This document shows positions 1 through 8,602 of a stretch of 64,000 bases of DNA, in pieces (the first letter of the stretch is position 1; every line of letters starts with the position of its first letter). The stretch is taken from contig NZ_CP113866.1 of the NCBI RefSeq assembly GCF_026914305.1, positions 2,422,001 to 2,486,000 of the forward strand, given 5' to 3'. The notes below the pieces were generated by a model, which made no database searches, was not told the DNA's origin, and worked only from the letters and a program-made list of their open reading frames with translations. This DNA comes from Caldicellulosiruptor acetigenus (lineage in GTDB: Bacteria; Bacillota; Thermoanaerobacteria; Caldicellulosiruptorales; Caldicellulosiruptoraceae). The translations under genes were made by a program, and so were the position numbers.

Positions 1-682
<682 letters not shown>

Positions 683-704
683 TTATTCCTCCTTTTAAAA
701 ATTT

Positions 705-1265
705 TTATATTCCATACCTATTATGAGCAAAATCATAAAAAAGGTGAGGAATTTTGGGTGGAAAGTATGTAAGCAGCGGAAAAAGGATTAAAAGCAAAAT
801 TATCAATATTACAAAAGGTGCTTTTTTTATCTTCTTTTTCGAAAGTGTAATTCCAAGACTAACAAGCTGAGCAATTATAATCGCCAAAAAAAGTGTCATG
901 ATGTCAAAAAACAGGTTTTCAGTGAAAAACGCTGTGTATAAAAAGTAGAAGACAGCTGTCAAAAACGGTATCAAAAAAAGTGCCACTGACTTTCCCACAA
1001 CAAAATTTTCAAACCTTCTTCCATAGATTATATATTCAATTATGTAGAAAATAAAGCCGCCAAAAAAGCCTATCTTTAGATGTTCCCATATACTTTCATT
1101 TACTGCAAACAAAGCCCCTGTCCATTTTATCCTCCCGAAAAACTCAAATCCAAAGTGCAAAAGAGAAGATATCAAAAGAATACAAAGCATTCCTACAAAG
1201 GTTGTAATCTTGGCTCTCTTGCGATAAATTCTTTTTGAGTACGAGGATAGATAAATTTCAAACAT
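705..1265 (-). CDS. DUF6512-like integral membrane protein
   Basis: A 186-aa protein of unknown function with about five to six predicted membrane helices. After a short basic N-terminus it has the motif NESIWEHLKIGFF near residue 60, which I associate with the DUF6512 family. I use the ATG at 1265, not the longer frame starting at 1304, because that ATG overlaps the stop of the upstream ComB-like gene by 8 bp (translational coupling), while the upstream extension lies inside that gene. It is the penultimate gene before metG. No role can be read from the sequence. Confidence 0.75.
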   Translation of the reverse strand: MFEIYLSSYSKRIYRKRAKITTFVGMLCILLISSLLHFGFEFFGRIKWTGALFAVNESIWEHLKIGFFGGFIFYIIEYIIYGRRFENFVVGKSVALFLIPFLTAVFYFLYTAFFTENLFFDIMTLFLAIIIAQLVSLGITLSKKKIKKAPFVILIILLLILFPLLTYFPPKIPHLFYDFAHNRYGI

Positions 1266-1998
1266 CAACAAGCACCTTCTCCACAACAAGGTTTTTGAAC
1301 TCACAAATAGTATCTACAAAGTCTTTCTTGAGACAAAACTCAAGGTCTTTTTCAAACCCAAGCTGTTTTAGACGATTATAGTGATATGAATATTTTAATA
1401 TTTCATGGGGGTCATTTTCAAATTTTTTATAAAGCTCATATGAAGCCAAAGACAAATCATCAACCTTAAAACTCTCAAGGTAGGTTTTAAATATATCCAC
1501 AAAATATCCCGCACAAAGGACATCTTCAAGTGTGAATTTTTCTTCAGTCCCTGCACATACAATTGCTATTTTCTGGATATCGTCTTTTAAAACCTCTTTG
1601 AATATATACTCTGCAGTTTTTCTGGCATTTATAAACGAACCAAGAAAGATTCTTTTTGCCATGGCCGCTTTTTTGAGCGCTCTTGTTCCGTTTGTTGTTG
1701 TCATGACAATTGTTCTGCCAAAGATAATCTCTTTTTTGTAAGAAAGCGGTGAGTTGTCAAGGTCAAACCCTTGTATTAAAACTCCTCCTCTTTCTCCGCC
1801 AAGTAATACATCTTCATTTAAACTTTTTAAAAGTTTTGCCTCTTCAATAGACTCAACAGGCACAATCTTTTTTGCCCCGTTTGATATTGCCCATATCATC
1901 ACAGATGTTGCCCTCAAAAGGTCTATCACAATGGCAAGAGAATCTTTTATTCTTCCTTCATCAACATCTTTGTAATGCGAAAATGTGAGTATTTTCAA
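1258..1998 (-). CDS. ComB family 2-phosphosulfolactate phosphatase-like protein
   Basis: A 246-aa protein of the ComB fold. In archaea this enzyme removes phosphate from 2-phosphosulfolactate on the way to coenzyme M; in clostridia the substrate is unknown, so only the family is claimed. Family motifs visible are IDLLRATSVM near the N-terminus, LGGERGG, the TTTNGTRAL block and VCAGTEE. I chose the TTG at 1998 as start because AAGGTG sits eight bases upstream and the protein then begins LKILTFSHYKD. The longer frame up to 2049 overlaps the small gene upstream. Its stop overlaps the start of the DUF6512-like gene. Confidence 0.82.
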   Translation of the reverse strand: MKILTFSHYKDVDEGRIKDSLAIVIDLLRATSVMIWAISNGAKKIVPVESIEEAKLLKSLNEDVLLGGERGGVLIQGFDLDNSPLSYKKEIIFGRTIVMTTTNGTRALKKAAMAKRIFLGSFINARKTAEYIFKEVLKDDIQKIAIVCAGTEEKFTLEDVLCAGYFVDIFKTYLESFKVDDLSLASYELYKKFENDPHEILKYSYHYNRLKQLGFEKDLEFCLKKDFVDTICEFKNLVVEKVLVDV

Positions 1999-2017
1999 TG
2001 CTTTTGCACCTTCTTTC

Positions 2018-2155
2018 TTATAACATTTCCTTGAAAATTTTGCTTTCATTTATGAAAAATTTCTTTACCTCATCCCATTCTACTTTTATATACATTTTTG
2101 GCATTGCCTCTTTTTCAGCTTCTTCGAAATAGCAAAAGCTTACTATTCGAAACAT
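2018..2155 (-). CDS. Small 45-aa protein of unknown function
   Basis: A short frame from ATG 2153-2155 to TAA 2018-2020. The peptide starts MFRIVSFCYFEEAEK and ends INESKIFKEML. It is preceded at good spacing by GGAAGGTGAT, one of the better ribosome sites in the window. It lies 36 bp after the DUF6922 gene and 19 bp before the TTG start of the ComB-like gene, on the same strand, so it fits an operon position. It has no membrane segment or recognisable motif. Translation is inferred from the Shine-Dalgarno and spacing only. Confidence 0.6.
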   Translation of the reverse strand: MFRIVSFCYFEEAEKEAMPKMYIKVEWDEVKKFFINESKIFKEML

Positions 2156-2191
2156 GCCAATAATCACCTTCCAACTAAAACAAAATCATTA

Positions 2192-2497
2192 TTAGAAATT
2201 AAACAAGCCTTCTATTTCTTTATAAACTTTAAAACATCTTATTTCCTCTTCTTTCAAATCAAAATATGCCTGCCAAAATCTTGCCGGTTTCGGCAAAAGA
2301 CTTCTACTTATTTTTACCGTCTCTTTTATTGTTTCCTCACCATAAGTTTTGAAGAGCCATCTTACAGCTTCTAAATCACCAAAATTCAAAATACGTGTTA
2401 TTATAAAACACCTGTTATTCCAGACATCCAATTTGTTAATATCAACATCCCAAAAAAATTTGTTAAATTCTGGAGGAATGCTGCTATTGTTTCTCAT
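2192..2497 (-). CDS. DUF6922 family protein
   Basis: A 101-aa soluble protein. The pattern PPEFNKFFWDVDINKLD followed by WNNRCFIITRILNFGD and a helix ending RSLLPKPARFW matches what I know as DUF6922. These short proteins are often found beside nucleotidyltransferase (AbiEii-like) genes; here no such partner is adjacent. The ribosome site (AGAGGTAAAA) is moderate. It appears to be the first gene of the unit 2497 to 705. Function unknown; a regulatory or antitoxin-like role would be inference only. Confidence 0.75.
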   Translation of the reverse strand: MRNNSSIPPEFNKFFWDVDINKLDVWNNRCFIITRILNFGDLEAVRWLFKTYGEETIKETVKISRSLLPKPARFWQAYFDLKEEEIRCFKVYKEIEGLFNF

Positions 2498-2523
2498 TAT
2501 AATTTTACCTCTTAAAATTCTTT

Positions 2524-2552
2524 ATTTTATATATATCACAATTTGCTTGCAA
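2524..2552 (-). promoter_or_regulatory. Sigma-A type promoter upstream of the DUF6922 operon
   Basis: On the minus strand TTGCAA (2547-2552) is separated by 17 bp from TAAAAT (2524-2529), 27 bp before the DUF6922 start. It directly follows the T-tract of the cheB terminator, so one unit ends where the next begins. Confidence 0.5.
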
Positions 2553-2617
2553 AATAAAATAAAAAATATCCCCCTTGCTTAGAAAAACAATGTATTTCTT
2601 ATTTCAAGAGGGATATT
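2551..2617 (-). terminator. Intrinsic terminator of cheB
   Basis: Arms 2565-2577 and 2605-2617 pair over 13 bp with one mismatch (AATATCCC type arm, loop of about 27 nt). On the minus strand they are followed by a T-rich tract at 2551-2566. It lies just beyond the cheB stop. Confidence 0.7.
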
Positions 2618-2633
2618 ATTCATGTTTTAATTT

Positions 2634-3701
2634 TCATGCCTCATTCAAAAGCCTTATAATCTCCTCCACACTCAGCACTGCTTCTGCTGCTCCTTTTTCT
2701 ATTGCAACCCTTGGCATGCCAAAAACAGCACATGATTCTTTGCTTTGTGCAATGGTCAAAGCACCCTGATTTTTCATTTCCAAAAGACCGTTTGCCCCAT
2801 CACAGCCCATTCCGGTCATGATTATACCTGTTGCATTTTTCCCATACCACTCAGCTACTGAACTGAACAAAATATCGCAAGACGGTTTGTGGCTATTGAC
2901 TTTTTCTACATTTTCAAGAAGTCTTATGTAATACTTTCCCAAAATCTTTTCAACAGCAAGATGTACTCCACCTTTTGCTATGTAAATTACACCATTTTCA
3001 ACCCTTTCTCTATCTTCGGCTTCTTTTACTTGCCTTTGAGAAAGTTTGCAAAGCCTTTGAGCTAAGGCTTTTGTAAATGCTGGCGGCATATGCTGAACAA
3101 CCAAGATTGGTATTGAAAAATCCTTTTTAAGATTTGTGAAAATCTTTTCTAAAACAGGGGGACCTCCTGTCGAAATCCCAATCGCTATTACTTTACTTTC
3201 TCTTAGTTTATCTACTAAATAATTCGGAATACCAGCCTTAACACACTCAAGATAACTTGAAATTTTAGGTCCAGCTTTCTCTCTCGTGCTCTTTTTACAG
3301 CTAAACTCTTTTTCTGTCAATATCCAGCGAACTTTTTCCAACAAATCTTTTTTAAACCCTTCAAATTCTTTATTATCTGAGGGTTTCAAGATGTAATCGA
3401 TTGCGCCTTTGGCAAGCGCTTCAAGAGTAATTTGTGCACCAGGTTCAGTGTAAGCAGAAACCATTACAATCTTTGTCAATGGATTCATTTCCTTTAAATA
3501 GCTAATGAGCGAAACACCGTTCATATAAGGCATTTCATAATCAATCAGTGCTAAATCAATGTTAAATAGACGAGCCTTTCTAATAGCAACAAGAGGGTTT
3601 GAAGCTACAAAAACAATATTATCCTCTTCCAAACCCCTCAAAGCCCCTTTTATAACTTCACACATCAGTTCAGAATCATCAACAATTAAAATTCTTTTCA
3701 T
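2634..3701 (-). CDS. cheB: CheB protein-glutamate methylesterase/deamidase
   Basis: Demethylates and deamidates chemoreceptors to adapt the chemotaxis response. From the ATG at 3701 (355 aa), an N-terminal receiver domain has acidic DD at residues 8-9 and phospho-acceptor Asp54 in LALIDYEMPYMNG. The C-terminal esterase shows the catalytic set Ser177 (ISTGGP), His204 (VQHMPP) and Asp301 (GMGCDGANG). The ATG at 3716 has no ribosome site, whereas GGTGAAGGAG precedes 3701. No other che gene is next to it, so it is a stand-alone cheB that must act with partners elsewhere. A chemoreceptor gene does occur at 61808-63538. Confidence 0.93.
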   Translation of the reverse strand: MKRILIVDDSELMCEVIKGALRGLEEDNIVFVASNPLVAIRKARLFNIDLALIDYEMPYMNGVSLISYLKEMNPLTKIVMVSAYTEPGAQITLEALAKGAIDYILKPSDNKEFEGFKKDLLEKVRWILTEKEFSCKKSTREKAGPKISSYLECVKAGIPNYLVDKLRESKVIAIGISTGGPPVLEKIFTNLKKDFSIPILVVQHMPPAFTKALAQRLCKLSQRQVKEAEDRERVENGVIYIAKGGVHLAVEKILGKYYIRLLENVEKVNSHKPSCDILFSSVAEWYGKNATGIIMTGMGCDGANGLLEMKNQGALTIAQSKESCAVFGMPRVAIEKGAAEAVLSVEEIIRLLNEA

Positions 3702-3760
3702 AGTCTCCTTCACCATATAAAATTATTAATTGAGTATTTTGGGAATTCTATGCATGCAAA

Positions 3761-3790
3761 ATTATACACAAAATTGTTGCTAATATTCAA
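3761..3790 (-). promoter_or_regulatory. Candidate cheB promoter
   Basis: Minus strand TTGAAT (3785-3790), 18 bp spacer, consensus TATAAT (3761-3766), about 60 bp before the cheB start. It is the vegetative type and does not resemble a flagellar sigma-28 promoter. Confidence 0.45.
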
Positions 3791-3874
3791 TTAAATTTTT
3801 TGTGATTTTTTGAAGGCAAAATAATACAAAAGCCATATAACTAAAAAATCAAAAAGATGATAGATAATTTATCT

Positions 3875-3904
3875 TTGACAACCAAATTAAAAAGGTTTTA
3901 TAAT
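3875..3904 (+). promoter_or_regulatory. Promoter of the DUF3842 gene
   Basis: Perfect TTGACA (3875-3880) and TATAAT (3899-3904) with an 18-bp spacer, 45 bp before the start codon. Confidence 0.7.
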
Positions 3905-3949
3905 TAAAATTACTTGAAAGACACAATGTTAAAGGATTGAGATAAACAC

Positions 3950-4399
3950 ATGGTCATCGCAGTGTTAGACGGACAAGGAGCAGGGATTGGAAGGGAGTTT
4001 ATAAAAAGATTAAAAAAAGAGTTTGAGGATAAAATAAAAGTCGTTGCGCTTGGAACTAACAAAGTGGCTATGCAGAACATGCTCAAAAACGGCGCAGATG
4101 TGGGATATTGTGGTGAAGATGAGATTGTTTATTTTTTAACAAATTTTGTGCCAGATGCAATTGTGGGACCAATCGGAATTTTGACGTGTGGCGGAATTGG
4201 TGGTGAAATAACAGCAAAGATAGCACAGATTGTGTTTTCTTTAGAGTGCAAAAAGTACATAATTCCCCTTAATCTGCATGGAATATTTATTCCTGGCACA
4301 CTAAATCTTTCAATCAAAGAGATATTTAATCAGATAATTAAAGACATAGCACTCAGCATAAAAAAAGAGGACAGGAGCTTATCTTCCCCATCCTCTTGA
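3950..4399 (+). CDS. DUF3842 family protein
   Basis: A 149-aa soluble protein. It begins MVIAVLDGQGAGIGREFI, a glycine-rich nucleotide-binding-like loop, and continues with ALGTNKVAM and GPIGILTCGGIGGEIT, the conserved blocks of DUF3842. The family is common in clostridia and has no known reaction. It stands alone on the plus strand with its own promoter. Its last codons overlap the convergent FmdE-family gene by 21 bp, and they also encode the terminator of that opposing operon. Confidence 0.85.
   Translation: MVIAVLDGQGAGIGREFIKRLKKEFEDKIKVVALGTNKVAMQNMLKNGADVGYCGEDEIVYFLTNFVPDAIVGPIGILTCGGIGGEITAKIAQIVFSLECKKYIIPLNLHGIFIPGTLNLSIKEIFNQIIKDIALSIKKEDRSLSSPSS
4361..4397 (-). terminator. Intrinsic terminator of the ABC/TrmO/FmdE operon inside an opposing coding region
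   Basis: Arms AAGAGGA (4365-4371) and TCCTCTT (4391-4397) form a hairpin. Read on the minus strand it is followed by a T-run from the plus-strand A-tract at 4361-4366. It lies within the last codons of both convergent genes. Confidence 0.6.
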
Positions 4400-4909
4400 G
4401 TACTCTTCAAAGCAGTCAAGACAATAAAATTTGCCGTCAACAACTCTTATTTTATTTTCTGCTGTCTTTTCACCGCACCCTGCACATTCAATGCTTTTGA
4501 AGATACGGGCTGACGGTGGAATAGTATCTTTTGGCTGTTTTAGCTCAAACAGCTGTGAAAGTGGCGCGCTAAGTATAATTTTGAGCCTTTCTTCACGTGG
4601 CATGTCTTCTTCAAAACCTTTAAAAACAACCCTTATTCCCTCATTAGTGTCGCGCCTGAAAAAGGTAAATGCATGCTTGCCTCTGTCCTTCAAAATTAGA
4701 TTTCCTTTTCCAACAGTAGCTCCCAAAATGACCTGAATTGCATCAACACCACATGCATCTGTCTCTGTTATACACACAATCTCCTCGTCTTTCGAATATG
4801 ACAAACCAAGCTTTTCTTTTGCTGCCTCACATGCTCTAAACCCTATTGCAAGACCAGGACAACTGTGTCCGTGAAACTCTACGCATTTTTGCCAAAGCGC
4901 GCTGTCCAT
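4379..4909 (-). CDS. FmdE family protein with C-terminal zinc ribbon
   Basis: A 176-aa protein related to FmdE, the extra subunit associated with molybdenum/tungsten formylmethanofuran dehydrogenase. Its job in bacteria is not settled. The N-terminal core has VEFHGHSCPGLAIGF, the histidine/cysteine motif of the family, and TDACGVDAIQ. The C-terminus has two CxxC pairs (ECAGCGE and FYCLDCFEEY) resembling a zinc ribbon. The GTG at 4921 is almost on top of its Shine-Dalgarno, so I prefer the ATG at 4909, one base after the TrmO stop. It is the last gene of an importer operon, which hints at handling of a metal or metal cofactor (inference). Confidence 0.8.
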   Translation of the reverse strand: MDSALWQKCVEFHGHSCPGLAIGFRACEAAKEKLGLSYSKDEEIVCITETDACGVDAIQVILGATVGKGNLILKDRGKHAFTFFRRDTNEGIRVVFKGFEEDMPREERLKIILSAPLSQLFELKQPKDTIPPSARIFKSIECAGCGEKTAENKIRVVDGKFYCLDCFEEYSRGWGR

Positions 4910-4910
4910 T

Positions 4911-5351
4911 TTAAGTTTCACTCTCCTTTTTTACTACGCTACTAAACAAAATCTCTTCTGGCACATCAATCTCTGCATAAAAAGGTTTTATGTCCAAAAC
5001 AGGTGAGCTATCAATAGCATCTATTCCTTTTACAACCAACACATTTCCTTTTCTATCTACCAGTTCAGCAACATCCAATAGAATTGGATTTGGTCTGTTT
5101 GGCGACCTGCAGGCAAACACACCTTTAGGTACATCTGAAAAAGGAATCTTTGTCACAAGGATATCTCTTTTAGCCTGGTGAGCCCAATAAAGAATTATAA
5201 GATATTTGGCTTCTTCTATATCCTTTAAACCCTCAAGGTATTTTTCAAAAATTTCTATATACGCAACAACCTCAGAATGTCTTCCCTGTCGCGGCGCTTC
5301 ATCTTTTGTCCTGTAGGGAGTGTGAAATATACCAATTGGGACAAGCTCCAT
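4911..5351 (-). CDS. TrmO/TsaA-like tRNA (t6A37) N6-methyltransferase
   Basis: A 146-aa TsaA/UPF0066-family protein. Characterised members (TrmO) methylate N6-threonylcarbamoyl-adenosine at position 37 of tRNA using SAM. Visible motifs: IGIFHTPYRTKDEAPRQG near the N-terminus, IILYWAHQA, VFACRSPNRPNPILLDVAELV and the C-terminal GIDAIDSSPVLDIKPF. The start is the ATG at 5351 behind AGGAAAGAG; the longer frame would begin with TTG. Its place between an importer and an FmdE-family gene is more typical of TsaA-like proteins in metal-cofactor clusters than of a general tRNA gene, so its real substrate is open. Confidence 0.82.
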   Translation of the reverse strand: MELVPIGIFHTPYRTKDEAPRQGRHSEVVAYIEIFEKYLEGLKDIEEAKYLIILYWAHQAKRDILVTKIPFSDVPKGVFACRSPNRPNPILLDVAELVDRKGNVLVVKGIDAIDSSPVLDIKPFYAEIDVPEEILFSSVVKKESET

Positions 5352-5378
5352 AAAATCTCTTTCCTTTTTCAATAATTT

Positions 5379-6143
5379 TTACATTGTCGGAATTACAGGG
5401 ACAACAAAAAGCTGGTCGTGTGAAGTTTCTACCTTTACCTCTATTCCATACACATTTGATATAATCTCAGGAGTGATAATTTCCCTGCCACCTGAGGCAA
5501 ATATGCTTTTGTCTTTAATGAAGACAAAGTGGTCAGAAAACCTTATTGCCAAGTTCAAATCATGCAGGACACTAATTACCAAAATACCATTTTCTTTTGA
5601 CAACTTTTTTAAGATACTCAATACCTCTACCTGATTTTTCAAATCAAGATTGTTTATTGGCTCATCTAAAAGCAAAATTTTGGGCTGCTGGGCAATGGCA
5701 CGGGCTATTACAACTTTTTGCATCTCGCCTCCGCTCAGCTCATCTAAATACCTGAAAGCAAGATGTTTTAGTCCAAACTTCTCTATAACACTTCCTACCA
5801 CTTGCAAATCCTCTTTAGAAGGTGTTATGCCCGAAAAATGCGGTTTTCTGCCAATCAAAATTGATTCAAACACCGTAAGCCTTGTACTTACATATCTTTG
5901 TGGAACATACCCGACAACCTTGGCAAGGTCATTTGAAGAAAAACGATGTATATCCTTGCCATCAACTACAATAACGCCGCTTTGGGGTTTTAAAATTCTT
6001 GCTATGCACTTTAAAAAAGTGGACTTTCCAGCACCGTTGTTGCCCAGGATTGATACAAACTGCCCTTTTTGAGCTCTAAACTCTATATCTTTTAGCACCT
6101 CAAAATCTTTGAAAGCAAAGCTGAGATTTTTGACTTCAAGCAT
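5379..6143 (-). CDS. FecE/BtuD-type ABC transporter ATP-binding protein
   Basis: A 254-aa ATPase that powers import of a metal chelate or cobalamin-like ligand. Walker A is GNNGAGKST (near residue 35), the Q-loop is YVPQ, the signature is LSGGEMQKV, Walker B is ILLLDEP and the switch His is in VLHDLNLA. The length and C-terminal tail fit the FecCD-linked ATPases. It follows the permease gene with a 2-bp gap and precedes trmO by 27 bp. Confidence 0.9.
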   Translation of the reverse strand: MLEVKNLSFAFKDFEVLKDIEFRAQKGQFVSILGNNGAGKSTFLKCIARILKPQSGVIVVDGKDIHRFSSNDLAKVVGYVPQRYVSTRLTVFESILIGRKPHFSGITPSKEDLQVVGSVIEKFGLKHLAFRYLDELSGGEMQKVVIARAIAQQPKILLLDEPINNLDLKNQVEVLSILKKLSKENGILVISVLHDLNLAIRFSDHFVFIKDKSIFASGGREIITPEIISNVYGIEVKVETSHDQLFVVPVIPTM

Positions 6144-6145
6144 TT

Positions 6146-7207
6146 TTATGGTTTCTTCCTCCTGATTAAGAGATATAGAAAAAGTGGAGCACCTAAAAAA
6201 GAGGTCACAGCTCCAACCGGCAAAACAATGGGTGATATTATAAGCCTTGCAACTGTATCAGACAAAAGAAGCAAAAAACCTCCAACAAGTCCAGATGCAG
6301 CAATCAGAAATCTTTGGTCATTCCCTACAAACCTTCTTGCTATATGCGGTCCCAAAAGACATATAAATCCTATGATTCCCAAAAAGGCAACCACAACTGA
6401 TGTAACAAAACTGCTGATAAAAATCCCAGCAATTCTTTTTCTTTCAACATTCACACCAAGGCTTTTTGCCACATCTTCGCCACTTTCAATTGCGCTGTAG
6501 TCCCAAGCATTTTTGAAAAAATACAGCCATGAAAGCAGGACAAACACACATAAAACTTTGACATCGTCCATTGACGCTCTTCCAATATCGCCGAACGTCC
6601 AAAAAACAAGTGCTGCAATCTTAACATCTGATGCAAAATATTGAATAATTGTTGTCGCAGCTGAAAACAAGGAACTTAGCGCAACACCTGACAGTACAAC
6701 CGCCTCAGGCGAAAATTTTTTGACCTGTGCAAGCAAAATAACAACCACACTTGATATCATCGACCCTAAAAACGCACAGGTAACTACTATTGAGGGATGC
6801 AAAATCACAACAGAATCAGAGGCAGAAGATGAAGTGGTGCCGCCACCAAGCAAAATTATACTAACCGCTGCACCAAATGCAGCACCCTGGGACACACCAA
6901 GCGTAAAAGGTGAAGCTAAGGGGTTGTGAAGGAGCGTCTGTGTTGCGCTACCGCCTATAGCAAGTCCAATGCCAGCCAAAATGGCAGCCAGCACCCGCAC
7001 AAGTCTTATATTAAACACAATTAGTTTCGTTCTTTCATCTCCTCTGCCAATGAGCGTCTTTAAAACATCTAAAAAGCTCAAATTTGACGACCCAACAACA
7101 ATAGCATACCCAGCTAAAATAAATGTCAGAATGCATACAACCATTAAAAATACAATTTTTCTTGTGGTAAGTTTCAAATACTCTCTTTGAAGCATCTCTT
7201 TTTCCAT
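6146..7207 (-). CDS. FecCD-type ABC transporter permease
   Basis: An integral membrane permease of about 350 aa with roughly ten hydrophobic segments. FecCD signatures are visible: LIVFNIRLVRVLAAILAG, GSATQTLLHNPLASPFTLG and GFICLLGPHIARRFVGND. It forms the channel partner of the ATPase at 5379-6143. The frame is open up to a TTG at 7234. I chose the ATG at 7207, with AGAAAGGG upstream, but an ATG at 7195 is also possible, so the start is uncertain by up to 13 codons. The gene begins within 30 bp of the binding-protein stop. Confidence 0.9.
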   Translation of the reverse strand: MEKEMLQREYLKLTTRKIVFLMVVCILTFILAGYAIVVGSSNLSFLDVLKTLIGRGDERTKLIVFNIRLVRVLAAILAGIGLAIGGSATQTLLHNPLASPFTLGVSQGAAFGAAVSIILLGGGTTSSSASDSVVILHPSIVVTCAFLGSMISSVVVILLAQVKKFSPEAVVLSGVALSSLFSAATTIIQYFASDVKIAALVFWTFGDIGRASMDDVKVLCVFVLLSWLYFFKNAWDYSAIESGEDVAKSLGVNVERKRIAGIFISSFVTSVVVAFLGIIGFICLLGPHIARRFVGNDQRFLIAASGLVGGFLLLLSDTVARLIISPIVLPVGAVTSFLGAPLFLYLLIRRKKP

Positions 7208-7236
7208 CTCAATATCAAGACCCTTTCTGCTCAATA

Positions 7237-8382
7237 TTAGTCTAAATTTATCTTTACAAAACCTCCGAACTTCTTCGCCATTTTACTGTAAAGAGGCTTA
7301 CCCAAGAAAAACTTGTAAACTTCATCTGCTCTTTTGACAGGGTCAACATCTCTGAACCTGTCTGGGAACACAACCTTTGCAATCCAGAAAGTGTCTGCCA
7401 GGACAGTATCAATATTTGTCCAGTAGAAATTGTAAGGAAGCTGACCATAGACTCTGCCATTTTTGAAGGCTGAAAGAGATTTATAAAACTCAGGATTTTT
7501 CTTGTAATCCTGCTTTACAAGCTCAAGATTAGCCTCATCAATAAATATAAGGTCAGGGTCCCACTCTAAAATCTTTTCTTTCTCAACCATGAACCATCCT
7601 TCTTTGTTGCTGCTGTCTGCAACATTGAGCGCATTTATGGCTAAAAACGGAAAATATTTTCCCATTGTGCTCTCAAAACCATGCCCGCCTTTAAAGCCAA
7701 TAGCTCCAACATACACTTTTGGCTTTTTAGAAGCAGGAATGTTCTTTGTCCTTTCATTTAAGAACGCTTTGCACCTTTGCATGTAGTTTATGAGGTCTTC
7801 TGCACGCTGCTGCCTGCCTACAATCTTTCCAATGAGCCTGAGCGATTTGTACACATTCTCATCAAAAAGAAGCTTTGTACCATAGTCGAGTACCACAACA
7901 GGTATCTTTGTTTTTGCCTGAAGCGCGTCTGCCTTTGCCTTGTCTAAAAAACTTGCAGCAAAAATCACATCAGGCTTCACAGCTATTAATTTTTCAGGGT
8001 CAGGAGAAGAGTCAGCACCGCCTTGGCCAATTGTTGGAAGTTTTTTGAGCTGTGGATATGCCATGATATATGTTCTGCTCCCTTCTTCCCAGACCTTTTC
8101 TGCGTTCTCAACACCAACAATATTGTTTGTCCCATTGACATATAACACAAGCCTTAGCGCACCCGGACCTATCGCAACAAGCCTTTTATTCTTTTTGTTT
8201 TCAATCTCAACCTTCCTGCCTAAAAGGTCAGTGACAATAAGCTTTGAAGATGCTTTTTCCCCCTTTGCAAAGGCTTTGAAAATACTTGTGCTAAGAAAAC
8301 TTAAAAAACAAATAGCTAAGGCTAAAGCAAGTAACCTTTTTGCATTCAAAAATAATATTTTCCTATTTTTGATGTTGTACAT
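7237..8382 (-). CDS. Periplasmic-binding-type substrate-binding protein (FecB/TroA fold)
   Basis: A 381-aa exported ligand-binding protein for the importer encoded downstream. The N-terminus has a basic start, a hydrophobic core around residues 15-32 and an AFA/KG-like signal peptidase site. I see no convincing lipobox, so membrane anchoring is unclear. The mature part has the fold landmarks VTDLLGRKVEI, RLVAIGPGALRLVLYV, EKLIAVKPDVIFAAS and WDPDLIFID. The start ATG follows AAGGAGG by 11 nt. Ligand unknown: iron chelate, cobalamin and molybdate/tungstate-related ligands are all possible. The TrmO and FmdE genes in the operon favour a metal cofactor connection (inference). Confidence 0.88.
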   Translation of the reverse strand: MYNIKNRKILFLNAKRLLALALAICFLSFLSTSIFKAFAKGEKASSKLIVTDLLGRKVEIENKKNKRLVAIGPGALRLVLYVNGTNNIVGVENAEKVWEEGSRTYIMAYPQLKKLPTIGQGGADSSPDPEKLIAVKPDVIFAASFLDKAKADALQAKTKIPVVVLDYGTKLLFDENVYKSLRLIGKIVGRQQRAEDLINYMQRCKAFLNERTKNIPASKKPKVYVGAIGFKGGHGFESTMGKYFPFLAINALNVADSSNKEGWFMVEKEKILEWDPDLIFIDEANLELVKQDYKKNPEFYKSLSAFKNGRVYGQLPYNFYWTNIDTVLADTFWIAKVVFPDRFRDVDPVKRADEVYKFFLGKPLYSKMAKKFGGFVKINLD

Positions 8383-8419
8383 TTTCTAAAAACCTCCTTT
8401 TTGCAAGTTTTTTGGCACA

Positions 8420-8471
8420 CAGAAAAACAAAAAGCCCACAAAGGAAGACTTCTCATCCCCTTCGTGGGCTT
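8420..8471 (-). terminator. Leader terminator upstream of the ABC importer operon
   Basis: Arms AAGCCCACAAAGG (8432-8444) and CCTTCGTGGGCTT (8459-8471) give a 13-bp stem with one G-U type pair. On the minus strand a T-rich tract follows (8420-8431). It lies between the promoter at 8603-8630 and the first gene (start 8382), so it must be passed for the operon to be expressed. That is the arrangement of a transcription-attenuating leader. Confidence 0.7.
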
Positions 8472-8602
8472 GTTTAGCTTAAGTTTTTTTTAGTTTTTCC
8501 TTGGTCAATAAAAGCACTTTAATAACTCTCATTCAAATCTCTTTTGTGCACCATCGTGGTGCACTATGCCATTACTTTTAATTTTTAAACTCCTATTTTG
8601 AT
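8472..8602 (-). promoter_or_regulatory. Structured 5' leader of the ABC/TrmO/FmdE operon (riboswitch or attenuator candidate)
   Basis: About 130 nt of non-coding leader between promoter and terminator. It contains a perfect 8-bp inverted repeat with a 3-nt loop at 8546-8564 (GTGCACCA...TGGTGCAC). I found no cobalamin-type conserved box or leader peptide and cannot match a riboswitch class from memory. With an FmdE gene in the operon, a molybdenum/tungsten cofactor (Moco) RNA is one hypothesis. The repeat could instead be a protein operator. Confidence 0.45.
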
